Shown: positions 36,001-48,000 of the stretch, in pieces | Layout of the letters: the number at the start of each line of letters is the position of its first letter | How positions within the stretch are numbered: the first letter of the stretch is position 1 | DNA from: Gymnothorax reevesii | Taxonomy: Eukaryota; Chordata; Actinopteri; Anguilliformes; Muraenidae | Length of the DNA: 64,000 bases | Reading direction: 5' to 3' | Assembly (NCBI GenBank): GCA_029721435.1 | Contig: CM056573.1 | Span: 73,040,001 to 73,104,000 of the forward strand | The notes under the pieces: model-generated | What the model was told of the DNA's origin: nothing | Seen by the model: the letters and a program-made list of their open reading frames with translations, nothing else | Database searches by the model: none | Program-made: the position numbers and the translations under genes

Positions 36001-39000
36001 ATCAGTCCTAGCTAGTTCTCAATCGTTTTCCTTTATTAACGCTTTTCCAATTATAGTAATGATCAAGTAGAAATTGAAGACACTGCTTTTATTTCAGCAA
36101 GAGCAGCATTTCAGAGCTCTTCAGCGAACGAAGGTAATTTCGGTGACAAGTATGTGGTGTCGTCCGTTTACATTTTCAATTGGACAGCTGTCAATATTTT
36201 TATATAGGAAGTTGTTGTGACCGTGCTGCAAAAACAGGTGTACGTACACTGTTATACAGTGACTGAATTTCTCAATTAAATTAACACATTGTCTCCTTTT
36301 TATTTCAACTGTAAGCAAATTCCTTCCCGCATTTACAGTTAACATACACGGAACCTATGTTACAAACTGATTGTAAAATTACAGTTGAAATAAAATGCAA
36401 AAAAGGTGCCATTTAAATTAACTGGCAAATAGGGTGCCAGTTCATAACAGTGGACTTGTCGCCGAAATTACCTTGTTCCCTCGAGTGCCCGGGGGAGAAA
36501 CTGGCTGTATTATGAACAATCCCAGCTTCCAACGTGTTTGCTTGGACATTGAGGTGCTCGATGTGGCATTGTTTAAGATGAAGGTTGTCAGAGCCGAGAC
36601 AAAGAATCGACCAGTTGACCTACTATGAATTCTTGTACAATTTGAAGTAATAAAGTGCATAAATTGTTAAAATGGGCTGTATTCATGAACCAGTCACTGA
36701 AAACACAATCGGTACCGTGCCACAGTACGATTGTACCCTCTCCCGTCGCCGGTCAGCTTTCAGACTAATAATATTATAACATCGTAGCGCGTTGCAGGAT
36801 GCACCTCAGTGGTTTTAAATGGGGAACAATTTTAAAAGGTGGCGCCAATATATTTTGAGGGGCTTTATAATCGAGAAGGGGAATTAGAATATTAATATTG
36901 AATATTAATATTGCAAATGCGTATGCTGCGACTGCGTGTGCCCAAGCAACCGGGTGTCATTAGAAACATGGATTACCACATATAGCAGTACGGTACCAAA
37001 TTTCATCCCAATTTCTTCTTGAATCTTCTATGATGATATTCCTCGTTCCGGAAGTAATAACTTCAATTCCTTGGGCTGCTTATCTCTTGAGCCACAGAAC
37101 ACTGGCATTAGCCCTGGTGCATTCTGCAATATTTGGGGCTGGACTCAAAAACGTGTCTTCTTGCGCCAGAGGAATAGCATGGCATGATGATTTGATAATA
37201 AAAACCCAAGAAATACAATAGCATTTTACCCTGGGCATGTTTTATTTTCTCTTAGTGTGTGCAGTGCGGGCATTACTTCTGGTGTTGTCCATGTTCATCA
37301 AGCCGGTACTGAGCTTTTAAGGGGGCTATCCCTCAGCCCTGTTACATCCTCTGACGTAACCGGAAGTTGTGGGTCTGATAAAATGGCCAATGGTCCATAG
37401 CTTTAAAGCTTTATTGCCATTTTATCCTATTTTGCTTTATCTTGTTATTAACTAGCTAGCCCGCGGAGGATGGGCTTCTCCACTACAGCCGGGTTCCTCT
37501 TGAGATTTCTTCCCACTGGATAATTTTTTCCACCACTGTTTGAGGATTTTTCTCCTTACTGGGAATTCTTCGCCTCATTTGCTGTAGTGGGGGATTAGGC
37601 TGGGCACTGCCAATTCATTTATTTAATCTCTCACAGTAAAGCATCTTTGTGACAGTCTCTGTGAAAAGCGCAATACAAATAAACTGAATTTTAAAAGTGT
37701 ATTTATGCTGTATCTATGTATAGCTGTAAGGGACGACGGAGATTTTTAAAGCCAGGAAGGTATTACCAACTCAAATAATATAGCTGATAAAAACGTATCC
37801 GCTACACAATGGTAAACATGGCCCTGTCCCAACTTTTTTGAGATGTGTTCCTGCCGTCAAATTCAAAATGACTGAGTATTTTTCATGAAATGGTAAAATG
37901 TCTGACTTTCAATATGTGATATGTTGTCTATGTTCTATTGTGAATAAAATGTGGTTTTATGAGATTTGCAAATCATTGCATTCTGTTTTTATTTACATTT
38001 TACACAGCATCCCAACTTTTTGGAATTGGGGTTGTAATTTCTCTTTTTTCAAATTCTGTTGTTGTGTTGTGTTATTGCCACATGCACTTTTGGAGTTTTT
38101 TACCAAAAATAATTAAAAGTTCAGTAATTTGAACTTCATCTGTAAGTTACATCTACCCTAACTAGTCAGGATAGCTTTTGCAGACTTAATCATATTTTGT
38201 TTTCATCCACTATGATGATTTTGGAGTTGCCATGTATGGAGTTTCATTACTGGCAAAACCTAATATACAAACAGAACATGTTTGCAAATGCACGATTCAC
38301 TAACAAACACAATGTGATTTGCAAATCCAGAACTGATTCAGGTGCAGACAAAGTGTGGTTTGCAAATACAAAAAATAGGCGTGCAATGCACGGAATACCC
38401 CTCAGCCCGATGTCGAAGTTTTTGGAGACACCCGCCCGCCCAACCGCACGAAGGATAGCAATACCCCATCAGCCTTGAGGGCTGAGGGGTAAAGAGATTT
38501 GCAAACAAACACAGCGTGGTTTGCAAATATAAAATAGAACGCAATGCTAAAGTACCCTCGGTCGTATGGGCAAAAAGACAAGGAAATACAACATATAAAG
38601 GGTTTTTTGATGTATGCTGATGTAACACAATGTGTTTAATACTTTCTGGCTTGAAAGAAGTTTCAAGAGTCAAAAGGAAGACAGAGGTAATTGTCCAATT
38701 TCATCAAGGACCTGCAGGTTATATGAAAGTGTGGGAACAGTACAGCTGGGACTTTACATCATTTGGCATTCAGAATATGAAGTCTGACATGATGCACTGT
38801 CATCAAAATTCAATGTTATGTTGAACGTGAGTGATCAGTTTGGTTGATAAAGTTGCTACATCAATGGTTATTAGAAGGTATTGTAAGATATTCACAAGCT
38901 TATCTAGCAGCAATTTCTGGATAGAGTTGGTTAAAGTTTTATGGATGAAATCAATAAAGAAACATTGAATTGTAAAAGGTATGTTTAATAGGAAATGACG

Positions 39001-42000
39001 ATATGATAACTGGTTGCTTCCTTAGAAATATATATGGTAAATCAAAATGGAAGGGTTGTAACATGAGGTGTACATTCTACATCCAATGTTCTCCAAGACA
39101 GCTTCCTGACCATACACCCTGTGAACCTGATGAGGCCACAAAAAAAAAAAAAAACCAATAGTGGATGTAATCAATGAAACACTGCTGACAAAGAATAGGA
39201 CCTTTTGAAGGTGAAGGCCATGTAGCTTCCATGTCCTCCAACTTGATTATCCAGTGACTATACCTAATGAATGTGACATAGCTACACCAAAAAATGTCAT
39301 GGTAGTGGAAAGGCGTAATGAAAGTAACACTGTTCAGAAACAATCTGACCTTTTGACCCCATTAACCAGGTCAAGGTCATCCATCTTTAATGTTCTGCAA
39401 GCTGATTATCCTGAACATACACGCTGTAAATTTTACGCCGCAACAACAAAATAGTGCCACGGGCCCTGTAGCTCACCTGACCACTCAAGGGAAACGCCTT
39501 GAAGAAATTTAGTGTCCTAATGGGTGGGAAGATACTTGTCAAGTTTCAGCTTCATTGGTCAAGTAGTTTTAGAGAAGAAGCGTTTTCAAGGTTTCAGTGT
39601 AACTTAGAGGGGTCGTACAAAGTTGAAGGTCAAAGCAAGGTCAAAATTCAAAATACGGAAAATCTCGTATTATAGGTGATGTATCTTGCTACTTACTACC
39701 TACATAGCAAATTTCAGCTGAATATGTGCGATAATAGCTTTCAGATGGCCAATTCTATGATTTTCAATATGGCCGCCGTGGCAGCCATGTTTGAAATCGG
39801 AGCGAAACGCCTTGAGCAAAACTGAGTGTTCTCATAGGCAGGAAGGTACCTGTCAAGTTTCACCTTCATTGGCCAAGTAGTTTCGGAGAAGATGATTTTG
39901 AAAGATTTCAATGTAACTCACCGGGTTGTAAAGGTTGAAGGTCAAAGCAAGGTCAAAATTCGAAATACGGCAAAAGCCGCGTGATATGTGATGTATCTTG
40001 CCACGTACTGACCACATAGCAAATTTCGGCTGAATATGTGCATAAATACCTTTCAGGTGGCCAATTATGTGATTTTCAATATGGCCGCCGTGGCGGCCAT
40101 GTTTGAAATCGGATCGGAACGCCTTGTCCAAATTTTGGTGTCCTCATGGGTAGGAAGGTACCTGTCAAATTTCAGTTTCATAGGCCCAGTGGTTTCAGAG
40201 GAGGAAATGTTTACGGACGACGAACGACGACGACGAACGACGGACAAACAGGCTATGACATAAGCTCATCTGACTTCGTCGTCAGGTGAGCTAAAAATGG
40301 TGGATGTAATCAAGGAAACAGTGTTTACAAAAAATGTGACCTTTTTACCCCTTAAATTAGGTCAAGGTTACCCATCTTCAAACTTGTCCAAGCTATATGT
40401 CCCAAGAACAGTCCCTGTGAATTTCATCACCCAGACAATAATAGGAAAGGAGTTATTGTGTACACAAACAGACAGACAGACAGACACAAGGACTTCGCAA
40501 TACACGATGGCCATCATTTGGCCTTGGGTAAAAATGATTCAGGTTCGATCTGCAAACAAACAGTGTGGTTCGCAAATACAAAACACCATTAACAAACTAG
40601 TATATTCCGTTTCACGAATAATAAACATACCCATCACAAATACATGGCGCTTCAATTTGTATGAGAAAATACTTCCTCCAAGTTTGTGACTTTTGGCAGC
40701 TTTCTACTGGTGGTGCCGATTTTCTCACTTGTGTCCTTAGGATTTGCAAACAAATATCCTAGCTAAGTCATTTGCCCTCATCAACAGCGGGTGGCGCTAT
40801 GAGTCCATTTCCTTGATCTCTAAATGGTACGACAATGGAGACTTGCCTGAAAGAATAGCTTAATATCCCACCAGACAGTGCCAGAGATGCCAACTTTTGA
40901 AAAGTGGAATCAGGGAGGATTTTTTCGTGGCAAGCCAAACTGAGGTTGCAAAAAGAGCTTGTTTCACAAGAGGGACCCAGGGGCCCGCTTTAGGGCCCCT
41001 GATAGGGTCCAGGGCCAATGTCCCTTGGTGAGGGTCGCGGGGTTTTGAAATGTCTCTATTCACTCCCTGATGAGCATTAGTTTAATGTTCCCGTTCACTA
41101 CAATTTAATCAATAAAGAAAGATGTCTGGAGTTTTTCATCAACATTTAATGTTTTGTTTTTTACATTTTGAGTTACACACACAAACACACGCACACACAA
41201 AAGATGGACACACAGTTAATTATTCAACCCCCATTGCAAATTAGGTTTACTGAAATTTACAAACTTTCAACTGTTTGCAATGAACAAATCAAACAAGAAC
41301 ATTTTAAATAGCTCAACACAACAAATATTTCAAGTGGCTTCTCCAAATTCAACAAAAAATGCCACTTTTAATGACAATTGCACGCTCAAAATTATTCAAC
41401 CCCTTCATGACAAACATCTTTAATACTTAGCAGAGCACCCTTCTGCTGCCATGACCTGCTGGAGGTGTGATGCATAGGCAGACAACAGCTTCTGGCAGCA
41501 TTCCCAAGGAGTCTTAGCCCACTTCTCATGGACAAAGCCCTCCAGTTCACTAATATTCTTGGGTTTGCGTGCTGCAACTGCTTTCTTCAAATCCTAACAG
41601 AAATTTTTTATGGGGTTCAAGTGTGGCAACTGTGATGGGCACTCTAGACATCTTCCCAGATGTCTTATGAAACCAAGCCTTGGTGCATGTTGAGGTACGC
41701 TTAGGATCATTTTTCTGTTGGATGGTCCAATGATGCCCAAGCGTCAGCTTCCCTACAGACGGCATGACATTTTCTCCTTCGATATCTTAGTACTTGACTG
41801 AATCCATCTTGCCCTCCACACTTTACAGGTCTCCAGTGCCAGAAGAAGCAAGGCAGCCGCAAAGCATCAAAAAACCCCCACAATTCTTCATTGTAGACAG
41901 GGTGTACTTTTCAGCATATGCTTCTTTATTTCTCCCGCAGATATACCGCTGACTCATAAGCCTGAAATATTCCAGTTTTGTTTCATCACTCCACAGAACA

Positions 42001-45000
42001 GTATCCCAAAACGTCTGTGGCTTATTTATGTGGTTTTGAGCATATTGGAGCTAGTGCTTTTGGATCAGTTGTGGTGTATGTCTCGGGCATGGAGATTTTC
42101 AACTTTTATTATGTGCCTTACTGTGCAAACTGAAACCTCAGTGCCTCCTGCCTCCAAGTCTTGCTGCGAGTCTCCTGCAGTCACTCAAGGGTTTTTGACC
42201 ACCCGTCTCCTCAGGGATCTGGTAATAGCCATCGATAGCTACCACTTTCTGCCACATTCTGGTACTGTAGCCACTCTTCCTTTAACTCTGAAATTGCAAA
42301 CTATGCTTCCAACTGTATCTCTATGAAGCCTGGTTGTGCTTTTTTACCTTTCACCTATATAACCTTTAAAATTAGGTCAAATCAAAAACCCATTACATAT
42401 ATGATGAACCCTTGGCAGAACACCCTACAGTAAGAATTTGAGCATCTTGGCCTGTAGAATAAGGGAGCTACAGCTGTTTAAAGTTTTGCAGTAAAAGCCG
42501 GCTGGTGGCCATAACAAGAATGGCAGCATGCCCAAAATCGAACTCGGGCTAGATCTTGGGCCCATAAACATGCATATAAAATATGATAAGGATCCGTGGA
42601 AAACTGAAAGCTGTATGACGCTGAAACCACAATTGTTTACGCACTAAGGCACGGAGGCACAACAGACCACCACGAATGACCCTAAGCACAGCATAAGCCC
42701 CTTGGGCCTGTCAGCCAAGCGGGCAAAAAAGGACCATGAATGCTGAAAGGTTAATAAAAGTTTTAGAGCTACATATGCTCCCCTGCAGACGACATCCATT
42801 CCAAGGAAGGCCTTGTGTATAGCAGCAGGACAATGCAAAACCACACACTGCAGCTATTACAACAGCATGGCTTCATAGTAGACCGTGTGCTGAACTGGCC
42901 TGCCTGCAGTCCTGACCTTTCACCGATTCTGAACATTTGGCACATAATTAAATGAAAAGTCTCTCAAAGGAGACCCAAAACTCTCCAGCAGCTGGAAGCC
43001 TGTATTAAATAAGTGTGGGATCAAATTCTAATGGCTAAACTCAAGAAACTTGTCTCCTCAATGCCCAGACACCCCCACTCTGTGTTAAAAACAAGAGGCG
43101 ATGCTACACCATGGTAAACTGGCCTCTGTCCCAACTTTTTTGAGACCTGTAGCAGCCATGAAATTTGAAATGAGCTCAGTTTGTGGATAACATTGTAAAA
43201 TTTCTCAGTTTCAACATGTGATCTATTCTATTGTGAATACAATACTGGCTGGTGTGATTTGAAAGTCATTGTGTTTTGATTTTATTCACAATTTACACTT
43301 TGTCCCAACTATTTCGGAATTGGGGTTGTAGTTTGTTAATGGTGTTTTGTATTTGCAAACGACACTGTTTGTTTGCAAATCGTTTTTGCATTTGCAAACC
43401 ACACTTTGTTCGTGAATCATTTTTAAATTTGCAAACCACGCTGTTTGTTTGCAAATCTTTTTTTGTATTTGCAAACCATACTTTGTTTGCACATGAATCA
43501 GTTTTGCATTTAAAATCACATTTTGTTTGTTAGTGAATCGCTGAGCATTTGTAAAAAAGGCTCTGTTTCTATATTAGGTTATGGCAGTAATTTGACTCCA
43601 TACTATGAACCATCTTCTTTGATCCATGTGAACTGGGTACAACATTGTTTGATTGCAACAAAATGCATCACTGTGAACCCAAAGCTAAAATATCCACAGA
43701 CTGAATGTGATGTATGCTGTGTGTAAGAATTCCTGCAGATAGAAGCGATGTTACCTCTGTCAAGTGGTGACAAATTTACCCAAAAGCTGGAGTCCACTTT
43801 TGGGCAGAGTGCTTAGTGTTGCTTCTTTTTTCAGTTTTGGTTATGTTTTGAGGGTTCAATTATCTTATTGATCATTTGAGCATATCAGTTCCCTGACCTC
43901 ACCATCATCTTTACAAAATTGTGAATATGCTGTTCCAATTATTTTTTTCCAACATGAGTTATCTGTAAGACATTTGCACAGACTCGAATCGGAAGAAAAG
44001 ACAATTGATAGCAAAATTAATTAGCCAGAGTTCTCATGGAGAAACTGAGTCTGCCGTCTGCCCTTAACCCTTTCATTCCCTCCAATATGCAGACTGGAGG
44101 CAAGATGAAAACACTGACACACAGCGAGCCCTTGAGGCAGCAACCTGAGAGCGCTTACCCTGAATGTGTCTGTCCTAGTACCATCGTGGCCGTAGTCGAT
44201 GATTAGGGCGGCACCCCCATCCTCCACAATCCGACTACACAGCTTCTGTGTAATCACGCCACCCTCCGGACAGACCTCCACGTGCTCCCTCTTCTCACCC
44301 TCCTGAATGGTGGGCAAAAATCCACTCAATTTCTCAGTGGTAAAGAGCTTTACTGTCCAACTCCTCTGGAAAACCAGGCAACTTAGACCCATACTCTGCC
44401 GATAATTAACCTGGAAATCCACATCCCCCCTGTGGATCTTTAAAATGACAGAGCTAATTATTGACTATTTCCTGACTATTAACCCCCTTTTGCAGATGCC
44501 AAATCTGACTATTTATGCATTAGCCTATTTAAGACTTTATAATTCAAAATCTGAGCTTCACAAAGAGGGGAAAATGGCTTAATTGAAACAAGAACTTTTA
44601 GTATTGAGAATTCCATCCCATTTCAGTTTCTTTTCATAATTGTAGTCCAGAGTAAGAGCCGCAAACATGAAAAATTTTCATTAAAAAAAAAAGAGAACTT
44701 AAAAATGGCTGGCAGTGAAAACAAGACAATTCTGGGGTCATAAACTCCTTGACCACAAGTGTACTTCCTCCGATAGAGCTTTTCAAAACTATCTACCACT
44801 TATGAGCCTAATAAGACAGCTCTCCAAGTGGCTCCCCATGCTGTCAGGGCCCTAAAAATTCAACCTGTCAAATCATAAAATAATCATGTTTATTAACACT
44901 AACTTTTGACTCATTAAGTTCAATATGTGTTAATGATTTTCTAGTGGAATTTAGCACAAGTTTACCAATATCGGCGAGATTGGACATCAATGGTCACCAT

Positions 45001-48000
45001 TAACATCTCCAAACCAAAAACATGCCTTTTGAGTAAGTTTAGAGTTTTGTCCATTTATCTACAGAGCCGCATCAGCCAGCACACGTACTCATTAAAGAAA
45101 TTGCTTATTTTATGTTCAGAATGTTCACCCTAAAATGGACAGCTTGCCATTTCCAATTCTAATCACTGAAGCGAAAAAGCAAGATTGTATAAATGTTTTT
45201 CACAGCCTATATGGAGCAAATATAACTCACTAACACAGTGATATCTGAAATTTACCTTATTTTAACAGAACAGACATTCCACCGTCAGGAAAAAGCAGGC
45301 AATATGCTTGTCGGTATCAAATTTCCATCTCGCAAATGTAACCTAAACACTTCTGGATTAGTTTTCAAAGTATTCTTTACTATGCATTCACGTCATTTAG
45401 CTGCGCACTGTTGACAGAATACAACCTAAATTGCTGTTACAACAGGGTTTTAATACTTTTCTGAGGGTCCAATCAATGTCTTTCAGTTACTGTGGAAAGT
45501 TTATACTGTCTGGAATTGGATAAAAAAAACATGTCAATCAATAGATAATTACCGGGAAAGTTTTGCGTGGGAGTGAATTATAAGTGCTCTACACAGATGA
45601 GCCTCAGCAAGCATTAAAAGTGACTGGATTTCAGTGAAAGGTCATATGAGGGCTTAAGTGACTTCTGATTTCTTTGAGGGATGAAACTACGTGTGAATCA
45701 ATGGTAGGAAATTGAGCATTTTTAATATCTGATGGCTATAATTGATAATAGAATGACATGTAATTATACTATGTTGAATTTTTGCTTCAGAAAACAGATT
45801 TTTTTTACTACTTAATTGGGACACCTTTACCCTACTTTATCTGAAATGGTTAAAACAAAGGACAACGATTCTTTTCTTTCATAAGAGATCATTTTTATTA
45901 ACTGCTGGATAGATACTATGGCAGAGGTCGCGTTACACTTTCTGATTGTCCGTCATTGTGGCGTACAGGGGCATAATAATTGATTATGACGGAATTTTTA
46001 TAAATCATTGTAATTTTTTTTTTTAATTATAATTGTTTATTTTTAAAATAAAATAAACAGAATAATTTATAGATTACCCATTAGCTGATGCCAACAGTGA
46101 TTCATGTAGACACGCATTGCGCACTGTGTTAAAAACAGTACTGCGTGGATTTTCGAACTTACTGCTGTTCAAAATTTAAAAACATCACAAATGTCCCCCC
46201 CCAACACACAGTAACAGTGTGCAAATGAACAATGCTTTCAGTTATTGCTGGGATTCACTAAGCCTAACAACCGCAGTCTCGCTAAGCAGTCCTACAAAGC
46301 TGCTCATCAACTTGTTATATCAACCAGGGCCTTCCCAACCTAGATATCTCTGTGTTCACATAACAGAGACGGCTCTGTTCACATAACAGTTTATAACATA
46401 TGACCAATCGTCTACCGGCAGCAGAGCACCATATTTTACAAATGAAGAGCAAATGACCATTTTACAAAAATATGAGGAATACAGGATCATACCAGAGATG
46501 CCAAGTCTCACGGCATGAGTCGCTCGCCTCTTTGTGGCATTCACGTTCCTGTGCCGTAGTCAGCAATTATTCAATCAATGCGCACTGAAGAAATTCAATC
46601 GCGGAATTCAAGTCATTGTGCATTAAGTTAATGAGTTTCACGTGCATTACGGTGGATTTCCCACTAGTGACACGAGAATTGATTAACGGAGAGTCAAGTG
46701 ACTGCTGCACCACTAACTAAATACTAAATCTCAGATCCCCAGCCAAGAATGCAAACAGTACTAATCTTGCTAGCTAGCCGCAAATACAACCAAGGGTAAC
46801 CGAGAAAATAGTAAAGCCGCGGTTCCCTTTAATTAAAACGGACCGAATAAACAAGTCTTTTACTATGTGAGCGAAATAAACACGGTACCGCCCCCAACAA
46901 GTTGTCCTAAGCACTCAAACAAGCAGTTAAACTTTAATCAGCTGATCAAGGCACAGCAACTGGAGGAAAATACAAAGATAGGGTATTTACAATGTGTTTA
47001 ATCAGAAGAGCCCTTCAGTAATAATAAAATGCGAGAAAATGCAAGAAACCCCGGTTCACGTTAATATTCAGCTTGGCAATGCGTTTATGCAACAATGCAG
47101 TCAGGATAGAGAACGAAGGGGACTAAAAAACCCAGGTGAATGTCAGTATTTATGGGCTAGAAGACTGTATGAAAGGCAAGCAACCAAGTATGAACCAAGC
47201 CGGGCTATAGTTAGATATCCAGGTAATTGGATTATATTCTTGGCGTTGAGAGCTTGCAAGGGTTCATTTGCTAAAACTGCTACGGAAAAAAAAAACAAAA
47301 AAAAAAAAAAAAAACAGGCGAGTACCACAGTCCCTGAAAACTGTTTTACTTTGTATATCGCACAATTCACTTAGTTCGACAATTATTTAGCATTTAATTT
47401 ATTCTCTTAATTTAGCATTTAAATTTATTTTACTTTACCTTACTTTGCTTTGCTCCCAGGAGACTGAAACCCCCCCAAAAACCCCAAAAAAACCCCCGTC
47501 GCTTTTATTTGACCAGATTAGCGACTTAATTTGGCTGTTTGCTCACCGAGTTGTTACTGGGGTAAAAAAGGGGAAAATACGGGGGAAAGATTCTCCCTGC
47601 CTCTATTGCGACAAAGGTTATACCTCGGGAGCAAATCGTCTAATCTCTATTATTGTTTGAGTCTTAACACACAAATTATTTTAAGAAAACCCCGTAAACA
47701 CAAAGGTAAATTCTCAGCTTCAATCCCACACGACTTCCTCTCTTCCTCTCTCAACTCTAGCAGCGTTATCACCAACAAACAGCGCTACAGCACAGCCAAG
47801 AGGTCAGCCAAGGAACCATTCAACTATCCTTATTACTCGGGAATTCTTACGCTTGTCTTTACTGAGGGATTGAAAGCAATGTAATTGCATAAAGATGTTT
47901 CAAATGGTTTTATTTAATTTAAACAATTTAAACGATCATGAAACACATGCATTGTTTCCAATCCCTGAGTAAAGAGAGGCACAAGAGGTCCGGAGTCATA

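Larger units (their letters stand above)
35736..37810. mobile_element. Foreign 2.1-kb segment inside the Tc1-like element
   Basis: The element's 3' coding end (to about 35735) and its 3' terminal repeat (from about 37811) flank this segment. It holds a P2X7-like fragment (36434-36628) and a retroposon-type tail (37440-37700). No terminal inverted repeat or target duplication could be defined, so it may be several events. Confidence 0.5.
34432..38034 (+). mobile_element. Tc1-like element, family 3, split by a 2-kb insertion
   Basis: TA (34430-34431) precedes CAAGCCCAATTCCAAAAAGG, and the complement CAACCCCAATTCCAAAAAGT ends at 38034 before TA. The transposase runs to about 35735: [11 protein letters not shown] (first Asp present), [20 protein letters not shown] and [20 protein letters not shown] (second Asp). 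The Glu motif is destroyed (a stop at the IEN position). Transposon sequence resumes at about 37811 (GCTACACAATGGTAAACATG). The intervening 2.1 kb is foreign. Confidence 0.85.
38200..43605. mobile_element. Large inverted-repeat element with minisatellite ends, interrupted several times
   Basis: Left-arm pieces at 38260-38371, 38496-38541 and 40540-40605 together match, in inverted orientation, the right arm 43334-43605. Shared words include CCTAATATA, GATTCACTAACAAACA, AATGTGATTT, TGTGGTTTGCAAATACAAAA and AAAACACCATTAACAAACTA. Each arm is about 270 bp and is itself built of 30-35 bp units (TTTGCAAACAAACAGTGTGG-like). The left arm is broken by insertions at 38372-38495 and 38542-40539, and the interior holds two Tc1-like copies. 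No transposase was recognised. Confidence 0.65.

Noticed and set aside
40285..40290. Helitron 3' end (hairpin followed by CTAA)
   Set aside because: The stem includes the CTAA itself and the next base is A, not T as for a standard Helitron insertion. No Rep/helicase was seen. The HINE comparison is kept only as a hypothesis.
46994..47374. 126-codon open frame with a Lys-rich tail
   Set aside because: The Lys run comes from an A-rich simple repeat; the rest is unrecognised and lies within an NDUFAF7 intron.
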